A stretch of DNA of 29,766 nt, taken from NCBI GenBank assembly GCA_934249215.1, contig CAKQKN010000029.1, positions 1 through 29,766 of the forward strand, in the 5' to 3' direction. The notes under the pieces were generated by a model. It worked only from the letters and a program-made list of their open reading frames with translations, did not search any database and had not been told where the DNA came from. The translations under genes and the position numbers were made by a program. How positions within the stretch are numbered: position 1 is the first letter of the stretch; each line of letters opens with the position of its first letter. The stretch is from an uncultured Clostridia bacterium. GTDB taxonomy: Bacteria > Bacillota > Clostridia > Christensenellales > Borkfalkiaceae. This document shows, one piece after another, positions 15,138-21,050 of this stretch.

Positions 15138-15752
15138 ATGTCAAAATATACGCCGCATACACAGACCGAAGTGAAGGAAATGCTTTCCGCGCTCGGCATA
15201 AAAAGCCCGTCCCAACTTTACGACGACGTGCCGCAGTCCATTCGTTATCCCGACTGCGGAATGAAGAGCGGAATGTCGGAAGCGGACGCCGAACTGCGCC
15301 TTAACGCGCTCGCCGCGAAAAACCGCGTTTACGACACGATTTTTATGGGCGCCGGTGCGTACAATCATTATATCCCCGCTGCGGTCCGCAACTTGTCCGC
15401 CCGCAACGAATTCGTCACCGCCTACACGCCTTATCAGGCGGAAATGTCGCAAGGCATTCTCCAGTCGATTTACGAATATCAGTCGCTCATCTGCCGTCTT
15501 ACCGGAATGGACGTGTCCAACGCCTCGCACTACGACGGAGCGACCGCCGCCGCCGAAGCATGTCTTATGTTTGCCGACGGCAAGAAGAATAAAGTTCTTG
15601 TTTCTTCGCTCATAAAGCCGGACGTAAAGCGCGTCATGGCGACTTATTTCGAGGGTCGCGGCATAAAACTCGTCACGATCGAGTCTTTCTCCGCAACCGT
15701 CAACATGGAAAAACTCAACGAGGAACTTAACGACGAAGTCCTCGCCGTCTAG
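15138..15752 (+). CDS. gcvPA: Glycine dehydrogenase subunit 1 (P protein, PA), N-terminal part up to an in-frame TAG
   Basis: 204 residues in the frame of the GcvPA subunit (MSKYTPHTQTEVKEMLSALG, then FMGAGAYNHYIPAAV, TAYTPYQAEMSQGILQSIYEYQ, CRLTGMDVSNASHYDGATA). All of this is well conserved and ends ELNDEVLAV at codon 204. Codon 205 is TAG. The following codons continue in the same frame with the conserved IEQPNFYGTIED, so the break is a single stop and not a frameshift. The start has GGAG 8 bases upstream. The N-terminal fragment alone lacks about half of the aminotransferase-like fold and should not be active. Confidence 0.9.
   Translation: MSKYTPHTQTEVKEMLSALGIKSPSQLYDDVPQSIRYPDCGMKSGMSEADAELRLNALAAKNRVYDTIFMGAGAYNHYIPAAVRNLSARNEFVTAYTPYQAEMSQGILQSIYEYQSLICRLTGMDVSNASHYDGATAAAEACLMFADGKKNKVLVSSLIKPDVKRVMATYFEGRGIKLVTIESFSATVNMEKLNEELNDEVLAV
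15750..15752 (+). other. In-frame amber codon interrupting gcvPA
   Basis: The intact gene would run 15138-16451 (437 codons plus TAA), close to the usual size of about 440-450 residues. In GcvPA homologues the region reads roughly AV-(L/V/Y)-(V/I)-Q-x-PNF, so the TAG stands at an aliphatic or tyrosine position. A TTG-to-TAG or TAY-to-TAG single change, or a base error, would explain it. TAG also ends ogg and gcvT at natural C-termini, which argues against a general reassignment. Confidence 0.9.
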
Positions 15753-15788
15753 ATCGAACAGCCGAATTTTTACGGCACGATCGAGGAC

Positions 15789-16451
15789 ATGAACACCGTT
15801 TCTCACCTCGTTCATTCCGTAGGCGCAAAGCTCGTCGTCGGCGTTTACCCGATAAGTCTGGGGCTTCTCAAAAAACCGTCCGAATACGACGCGGACGCCG
15901 TGGTAGGCGAAGCGCAGTGCCTCGGTCTGCCGCTGTCGTTCGGCGGCGCGTATCTCGGCTTTATGGCGACGAAAACGCAGTTTATGCGCAAACTCCCCGG
16001 GCGAATCGTCGGCGAAACGGTCGATCACGACGGGCGCAAAGCGTACGTTCTCACTCTTCAGGCTCGCGAACAGCATATCCGCCGCGAAAAGGCGTCGTCC
16101 AACATCTGCTCGAACGAAGCGCATTGCGCGCTGACTGCGGGAATGTATCTGTCGTTCATGGGTAAGGAGGGCATAAAAAAGGTTGCCGAAGCTTGCGCCG
16201 CAAACGCGCACTATCTGCAATTCGCGCTCGCCAAAGCCGGAATCGGCGTGAAATATAAGGACGAGTTTTTCAATGAATTCGTAACTCTTTCGAAATGCAC
16301 CGCGGAAACCATGCTGAACACGCTTGCGCAGAACGGCATACTCGGCGGCTATAAAATAGGCACTCACGAAATACTCTGGTGCGCCACGGAAATGTGCACG
16401 CGTGAGGAAATGGACAGATGTGCGGAAATCTGCGGGGAGGTTAACAAATAA
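15789..16451 (+). CDS. gcvPA: Glycine dehydrogenase subunit 1, C-terminal part after the TAG
   Basis: From codon 206 the frame stays open for the remainder of GcvPA; the first ATG within it is at 15789, giving 220 residues. Conserved segments include GADAVVGEAQCLGLPLSFGG-like sequence (here DADAVVGEAQCLGLPLSFGG), GRIVGETVDHDGRKAYVLTLQAREQHIRR and CSNEAHCALTAGMYLSFMG (preceded by SNI). GAGG stands only 3 bases before the ATG, so independent initiation is unlikely to be efficient. The stop TAA overlaps the ATG of gcvPB by one base, as in an intact operon. No second lesion is visible, so the disruption is recent, read through or a sequence error. Confidence 0.85.
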   Translation: MNTVSHLVHSVGAKLVVGVYPISLGLLKKPSEYDADAVVGEAQCLGLPLSFGGAYLGFMATKTQFMRKLPGRIVGETVDHDGRKAYVLTLQAREQHIRREKASSNICSNEAHCALTAGMYLSFMGKEGIKKVAEACAANAHYLQFALAKAGIGVKYKDEFFNEFVTLSKCTAETMLNTLAQNGILGGYKIGTHEILWCATEMCTREEMDRCAEICGEVNK

Positions 16452-17875
16452 TGAAAACTGTATTCGAACTTTCCAAAAAAGGCAGAAAATCCTGGCAAAT
16501 CCCCACTTGCGACGTCCCCGAGTACGAGTTCAAGAGCAAGTTTCTCACCGAAACGGAAACCGAACTTCCCGAAGTCGACGAAACGACTCTCGTCCGCCAC
16601 TATATGGAGCTTTCCAAAGCGTCTTTCGGCGTAGACGACGGGTTCTATCCGCTCGGCTCCTGCACGATGAAATACAACCCCAAGGTTAACGAAATAACAG
16701 CCTCGCTCAAGGGCTTTTCGGGGCTGCATCCGCTCCAGAAAAAGCGCGACGTTCAGGGCAGCATCGAACTTATGTGCCGCTTGCAGAAAGCGCTTTGCGA
16801 CGTAACGGGAATGGACGCGGCTTCGCTCCAGCCCGCCGCCGGCGCTCACGGCGAGTTCACCGGTCTTAAAATCATAAGAAAATACCACACCGATCGCGGC
16901 GACTTCAAGCGCACGAAAATAATCGTGCCGGACTCCGCGCACGGCACCAACCCCGCGAGCAGTACGCTTTGCGGAATGGAAATCGTGAACGTACCGTCAA
17001 CGGCGGACGGGCTCGTCGATCTCGAAGCTCTCAAAGTCGTCTGCGACGAAAACACCGCGGCGCTCATGCTGACCAACCCGAACACACTCGGCAAGTTCGA
17101 CAAGAACATTCTGAGCATTTCGCGCATCGTTCACGACTGCGGCGGTTTGCTGTACTACGACGGAGCCAATCTCAACGCGATAATGGGCGTCGCTCGCCCC
17201 GCGGACATGGGCTTCGACGTCGTGCATCTCAATCTGCACAAAACGTTCTCGACGCCGCACGGCGGCGGCGGTCCCGGCAGCGGTCCCGTATGCGTAAAGG
17301 CGGAACTTGCGGAATTTTTGCCGTCCCCCGTCGCAATGAAGGACAAATCTTCGACCTATTCGCTCGTCGAGCCCGAAAAGACGATCGGCAAAGTAAAATC
17401 GTTCTACGGTAACTTCAACGTTCTCGTAAAGGCGTATACCTACATTCTCGTCCTCGGCGAAGAGGGCTTGCGCAACGCGTCCGAAACGGCAGTTCTCAAC
17501 GCGAACTACTTCAAAAAACTTCTCGAAAAATACGACCTTAACCCGAACGAACGCTGCATGCACGAGTTTGTTCTCTCGATGGAAAAAGTCAGGAGCGAAA
17601 CGGGCGTATCCGCGCTTGATATCGCGAAAGCAATGATAGACCTCGGCATTCACCCGCCGACGATGTATTTCCCGCAGATCGTCCACGAAGCGCTTATGTT
17701 CGAACCGACCGAAACGGAAACCAAAGAAACGCTCGAGGAAGCGGCTGCCGCGATCATCGGAATCATCGACCGCGCATACACGGATCCCGAATCGGTAAAA
17801 TGCGCCCCCGTAACGACCGCAGTCGGTCGCCCCGACGAAGTTGCCGCCGCGCGCAATCCCAAACTGCGCGACTGA
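16451..17875 (+). CDS. gcvPB: Glycine dehydrogenase subunit 2 (P protein, PB), PLP-binding
   Basis: A 474-residue catalytic subunit of the two-subunit P protein. It decarboxylates glycine and passes the aminomethyl group to lipoyl-GcvH. Conserved features are FYPLGSCTMKYNPK (65-78), QPAAGAHGEFTGL, IVPDSAHGTNPAS, YDGANLNAI and the PLP lysine K264 in NLHKTFSTPHGGGGPGSGP. The length fits the family. It begins on the last base of the gcvPA stop (TAATG), with GGGGAGG about 9 bases upstream. No lipoamide dehydrogenase (L protein) gene is in the window. P-protein activity requires GcvPA, so the TAG upstream bears directly on this gene's function. Confidence 0.97.
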   Translation: MKTVFELSKKGRKSWQIPTCDVPEYEFKSKFLTETETELPEVDETTLVRHYMELSKASFGVDDGFYPLGSCTMKYNPKVNEITASLKGFSGLHPLQKKRDVQGSIELMCRLQKALCDVTGMDAASLQPAAGAHGEFTGLKIIRKYHTDRGDFKRTKIIVPDSAHGTNPASSTLCGMEIVNVPSTADGLVDLEALKVVCDENTAALMLTNPNTLGKFDKNILSISRIVHDCGGLLYYDGANLNAIMGVARPADMGFDVVHLNLHKTFSTPHGGGGPGSGPVCVKAELAEFLPSPVAMKDKSSTYSLVEPEKTIGKVKSFYGNFNVLVKAYTYILVLGEEGLRNASETAVLNANYFKKLLEKYDLNPNERCMHEFVLSMEKVRSETGVSALDIAKAMIDLGIHPPTMYFPQIVHEALMFEPTETETKETLEEAAAAIIGIIDRAYTDPESVKCAPVTTAVGRPDEVAAARNPKLRD

Positions 17876-17994
17876 TACGCGACCGATAAGCGGCTGATTT
17901 TAACTGAAAAACGGCTCAAAATCAAAGCGAACGGAATTTTTCGAATCGAAAGTTTTAAAAGGAAGAAGTCGCATAAGCGACCGACGGAGAGAAA

Positions 17995-18975
17995 ATGAAC
18001 GAAGAGATAAAACGCACGATACTTGACGAAATCGAAAGTCACGAAACGATCATAATAATGCGCCATATCCGTCCCGACGGCGACGCTGTAGGCTCGACTC
18101 TCGGCTTGCGTGAGATATTGCGCCTGACTTACCCCGAAAAGCACATTTACACGATAAACGAAGATTATTCGGAATATATGGCGTTTCTGGGAAAGGAAGA
18201 TCAGCCGATAGAGGCCGAAGAATACGCAAACGCGCTCGGGATCGCCGTCGACACGGCTTCCGTCGATCGTCTTTCGAACAAAAAATACCCGCTCGTGCAA
18301 AAACTCGTAAAGATCGACCATCACATAGACATTGCGCCGTACGGCGATATAAGCTGGGTGGAGGACGAGCGTTCGTCCGCATGCGAGATGATCGCCGACT
18401 TTTACGCCACGCACAAGGACAAATTGAAGATCAATTCTTTTGCCGCGACTTGCATTTACGCGGGGATGGTCACGGACACCGGCAGATTCAAATACAGCGA
18501 AGTCTGCGGCGAAACGATGCGCCTTGCGGGCATGCTTCTGGACGTCGGGATCGACACCGAATCGTTGTTCGCTCATCTCACGCTCGAAGATTTTTCTTAC
18601 TATAAGTTCGAAGCGTACGTTTTCGGCAAGGTAAAAATGACGGAAAACGGCGTCGCGTACCTGTACGTCACCAAAGCGATGAAGCAAAAACTCGGTCTTT
18701 CCAACGAGCAGGCGAGCAACGCCGTTTCGTTCATCGACGGTATCAAGGGCAGTCTTATCTGGGCGGCGTTCATCGACAACGACGACGGCACGATCCGCGT
18801 AAGACTGCGTTCGAGATTTCTCGACATAAACAAACTTGCCGAGCGGTTCCACGGTGGCGGTCATGCCAAAGCGGCCGGCGCAACGTGCTACTCCAAAAAG
18901 GAAATGAACGCGCTCGTCGCCGAAGCGGACGAACTGCTCAAAGAATATAAAAACACTCACGAGGGCTGGTTATGA
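17995..18975 (+). CDS. nrnA: DHH/DHHA1 phosphoesterase, NrnA-like
   Basis: A 326-residue metal-dependent phosphoesterase. The DHH domain has HIRPDGDAVGS (H24, D28, D30), AVDTASVDR (D85), IDHH (107-109) and GMVTDTGRF (D160). The DHHA1 domain carries the substrate glycine motif HGGGHAKAAG (about 288-297). This matches NrnA, which degrades short oligoribonucleotides (nanoRNA) and can also dephosphorylate pAp; a c-di-nucleotide role is possible in this superfamily. GGAGAG precedes the ATG, after a short GTCGC-ATAA-GCGAC stem. The stop overlaps the surE start by 4 bases (ATGA), so they are translationally coupled. Confidence 0.9.
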   Translation: MNEEIKRTILDEIESHETIIIMRHIRPDGDAVGSTLGLREILRLTYPEKHIYTINEDYSEYMAFLGKEDQPIEAEEYANALGIAVDTASVDRLSNKKYPLVQKLVKIDHHIDIAPYGDISWVEDERSSACEMIADFYATHKDKLKINSFAATCIYAGMVTDTGRFKYSEVCGETMRLAGMLLDVGIDTESLFAHLTLEDFSYYKFEAYVFGKVKMTENGVAYLYVTKAMKQKLGLSNEQASNAVSFIDGIKGSLIWAAFIDNDDGTIRVRLRSRFLDINKLAERFHGGGHAKAAGATCYSKKEMNALVAEADELLKEYKNTHEGWL

Positions 18976-19697
18976 GAATTCTTATCACCAACGATGACGG
19001 AATCGATTCCGAAGGCATCCGCAGGCTCGTTTCGTGGACGAAAAAACTCGGCGAAGTCGTCGTCTGCGCCCCCAAGATTCAGCAGAGCGGAAAAAGCCAC
19101 GGCATCGAAATTCACGAGGCGTTCGAGGTTAAAAAATACGATTTTGACGGCGAAATTCTCGCTTACTCCGTCGATTCCACTCCCGCCGACTGCGTTCGTT
19201 TCGGCGTGATCGGACTGAAAAAGGACTACGACCTGATTCTCTCCGGGATAAACCGCGGCTATAACGTGGGCGAGGACGTCATCTATTCGGGAACGGTCGC
19301 CGCCGCTTTCGAGGCGCGCGCTCTTGGGCATAAAGCGATCGCTTTTTCGACCGACGTCGCGGGTTTCGATTTTGCCGCCGCCGAACTTGACGGAATCTAC
19401 GACTATTTTTGCAAAAATCGTCTGTTCGACTACGCCGACGTATACAACGTGAATATTCCTTGCGAAAAGAGTAAGGGCATAAAAATAACGCGACAGGGCG
19501 ATAAGTATTACCACGACGAGTTCGTCGAAGAAACGCGCGACTATTACCGCGCATGCGGCGGTTGCATATACGTCCGTCGCGATGCCCCCAAGGACGACAC
19601 GGAAGCCGTTCTCGACGGCTACGTTTCCGTAACCCCCATGACGCTCGACAGAACCGACCGCGTCGCTTTCGAAAAACTCGGCTCTGTCATAAAATAA
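18972..19697 (+). CDS. surE: 5'/3'-nucleotidase SurE
   Basis: A 241-residue metal-dependent survival-protein nucleotidase that dephosphorylates nucleoside monophosphates. The signature is MRILITNDDGIDSEG (metal D8, D9), QQSGKSH with S39, and LSGINRGYNVGEDVIYSGTVAAAFE, which places the catalytic asparagine and the conserved serine-glycine-threonine. The length is normal. Coupled to the upstream DHH phosphoesterase, it suggests a short-RNA-to-nucleoside salvage pair: one enzyme makes mononucleotides from nanoRNA and the other removes the phosphate. That link is inference. Confidence 0.96.
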   Translation: MRILITNDDGIDSEGIRRLVSWTKKLGEVVVCAPKIQQSGKSHGIEIHEAFEVKKYDFDGEILAYSVDSTPADCVRFGVIGLKKDYDLILSGINRGYNVGEDVIYSGTVAAAFEARALGHKAIAFSTDVAGFDFAAAELDGIYDYFCKNRLFDYADVYNVNIPCEKSKGIKITRQGDKYYHDEFVEETRDYYRACGGCIYVRRDAPKDDTEAVLDGYVSVTPMTLDRTDRVAFEKLGSVIK

Positions 19698-19721
19698 CGA
19701 TAAAGCAACGCACAAAAAAAA

Positions 19722-19759
19722 CGGCGCGACCGTAAAATATCGGCGCAACCGTAAATAAC
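19722..19759. repeat. Two tandem 19-bp repeats before yunB
   Basis: CGGCGCGACCGTAAAATAT (19722-19740) is followed directly by CGGCGCAACCGTAAATAAC (19741-19759), 15 of 19 positions the same. A paired operator for a regulator is possible; so is chance duplication. Confidence 0.5.
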
Positions 19760-19783
19760 AGTGCAATCAACGGGTTTTCAGCG

Positions 19784-19791
19784 CATATAAT
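19784..19791 (+). promoter_or_regulatory. Possible sigma-E-type -10 element of yunB
   Basis: CATATAAT fits the mother-cell sigma-E -10 pattern (CATACAMT) at 7 of 8 positions; the -35 region is poor. B. subtilis yunB is in the sigma-E regulon. The position implies a very short or absent leader if the GTG at 19797 is used. Confidence 0.3.
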
Positions 19792-19796
19792 ATCGT

Positions 19797-20423
19797 GTGA
19801 AGAAGAAAACCGTGAAGCGAATCGGAGTATTCGTCGTTTTGTTATCGATATTCGTCGTTTACGTATGGCGGTCGGCAAGCAGGCTGATCGTTGACGCCGG
19901 CGGCGAATATTTTGCGTTTTCCGTGTCGAACTGCAGTTACGCCGCGATCGACGAATGCACGAAAAGCGGGCAGTTCAACGGGCTCTGTACGATCGAAAAA
20001 GACACGGCAGGCAAGGTCGCATACGTCAATACGGACGTCCTTGCGCTCAACGTACTGTCCGTAAAACTCGCGTCCGATTGCTACGACAGGCTCGAAACGC
20101 TGTGCAACGACGGTTTTTCGGTGCCGTGCGGCGTATTCACGGGCATAAGGCTTCTCGCGGGGCAGGGCAAAAAAGTGCGCGTAAAATACGTGACCGTGCT
20201 GTCAGTCCAGTGCGATATGGTGCGTAGTTTCGAGTCATGCGGCATAAACCAATCCCGCCTCACGCTCACCGCCGTCATCCACGCTAACGTCACGCTATAC
20301 ACTCCGCTCGGCAAAAACGAATACGACGAAAAAATCGAAGTCCCCGTTTACGACAATTTCATAATCGGCGAGGTACCCGAAGTGTTTTTAAACTCCGAAG
20401 TCGTCGGCAGTTGGAAAAAATAA
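19797..20423 (+). CDS. yunB: Sporulation protein YunB
   Basis: A 208-residue protein with one N-terminal membrane segment (about 8-25) and a conserved domain outside. Typical YunB features are NTDVLALNVLSVKLA near residue 79, VPCGVFTGIRLLAGQGKKVRVKYV, then FESCGINQSRLTLTAVIHANVTLYTPL. YunB is needed for normal sporulation in B. subtilis, acting in the mother cell, with unknown biochemistry. The start is GTG at 19797; a second in-frame GTG at 19812 is preceded by GAAGAAG and may be the real start because the possible promoter -10 box lies only a few bases upstream of 19797. A CCCCG/CGGGG stem follows the stop but lacks a T tract. Confidence 0.88.
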   Translation: MKKKTVKRIGVFVVLLSIFVVYVWRSASRLIVDAGGEYFAFSVSNCSYAAIDECTKSGQFNGLCTIEKDTAGKVAYVNTDVLALNVLSVKLASDCYDRLETLCNDGFSVPCGVFTGIRLLAGQGKKVRVKYVTVLSVQCDMVRSFESCGINQSRLTLTAVIHANVTLYTPLGKNEYDEKIEVPVYDNFIIGEVPEVFLNSEVVGSWKK

Positions 20424-20530
20424 CCCCGCAAACAACGGGGATAGGCAGATGAGAACCGATCGAAATCGGGGCGATATAAGGCGAATGCACTCTGAAAAAT
20501 CTTATTTTTTGCGAAAAAGCCGTTTATGGC

Positions 20531-20559
20531 TTGACAAGTTTTCGCCGTAATTATATAAT
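20531..20559 (+). promoter_or_regulatory. Consensus promoter of tRNA-Leu
   Basis: TTGACA (20531-20536), 17 bp, TATAAT (20554-20559): a perfect sigma-A consensus. Transcription should begin about 14 bases before the tRNA. Confidence 0.95.
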
Positions 20560-20580
20560 GAAAAACGACGATAAATTTTT

Positions 20581-20669
20581 GCCGCTGTGGCGGAATAGGC
20601 AGACGCAAGGGACTTAAAATCCCTCGATCTTCACCGATCGTACCGGTTCGACCCCGGTCAGCGGCACCA
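20581..20669 (+). tRNA. tRNA-Leu, anticodon UAA
   Basis: An 89-nt class II tRNA with encoded CCA. The acceptor stem is GCCGCTG/CAGCGGC, the anticodon stem AGGGA/TCCCT with loop CTTAAAA (anticodon TAA), the long variable arm CGATCTTCACCGATCG, and the T stem ACCGG/CCGGT with loop TTCGACC. It reads UUA codons. Confidence 0.97.
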
Positions 20670-20697
20670 CATACACTTTGCATTTGGCATTTTGGTT

Positions 20698-20766
20698 AAA
20701 TACACCCATTTCTATCTTAAAAGTGCGTTTTTTAAAATAGCGAATGTGTGTATTTTTCTATTTTTT
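20698..20766 (+). terminator. Long hairpin terminator after tRNA-Leu
   Basis: The outer stem is AAATACAC (20698-20705) / GTGTATTT (20748-20755), the middle stem CTAT/ATAG, the inner stem TTAAAA/TTTTAA. It is then T-rich (TTCTATTTTTT). The fold is longer and more AT-rich than the other terminators here. The rest of 20767-20977 is AT-rich without a recognisable gene; an open frame at 20692-21000 has no gene-like features. Confidence 0.65.
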
Positions 20767-20977
20767 CCGCAAATACACTCTTATTTTTATGTTCAACTTT
20801 TTTTTTCAACGTTGATCAGAGGTAGAACATTTCGAAGCATTGGCGAAATCGGTATGCGTCGCGACTTTTCTTTTTTGCCTTTTCGTTGCTTTGCCGAAAC
20901 GACAGTCAACTATGATTCGTCGATTGAAGTCGAAGCAAGTTCAGAACGGCGTAAACCGGTATATCCGCATTCAATAT

Positions 20978-21006
20978 TTTACAATCGGGCAAACAAATGA
21001 TATAAT
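20978..21006 (+). promoter_or_regulatory. Sigma-A-type promoter of the YfhO-family gene
   Basis: TTTACA (20978-20983), 17 bp, TATAAT (21001-21006), 45 bp before the ATG at 21051. Confidence 0.85.
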
Positions 21007-21050
21007 AAGGGCGCGATATTCAAAAATGCGAAAAGATGATCGGAGAGAAA

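Noticed and set aside
15750..15752. Pyrrolysine or general TAG reassignment
   Set aside because: ogg and gcvT end with TAG at natural C-termini, and GcvPA is not a known pyrrolysine protein. Kept only as something to exclude.
15141..16367. Minus-strand open frame of 408 codons opposite gcvPA
   Set aside because: It stays open across the TAG region, but has no ribosome site or recognisable sequence. The plus strand is clearly GcvPA.
17650..18960. Minus-strand open frame of 436 codons across gcvPB and the DHH gene
   Set aside because: Shadow of two well-identified plus-strand genes.
20424..20445. CCCCG/CGGGG stem after yunB as a terminator
   Set aside because: No T tract follows on the plus strand; on the minus strand a T tract exists, but no minus gene ends there.
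20692..21000. 102-codon frame after tRNA-Leu
   Set aside because: It begins in the terminator hairpin, has no ribosome site and an AT-rich random-looking translation.
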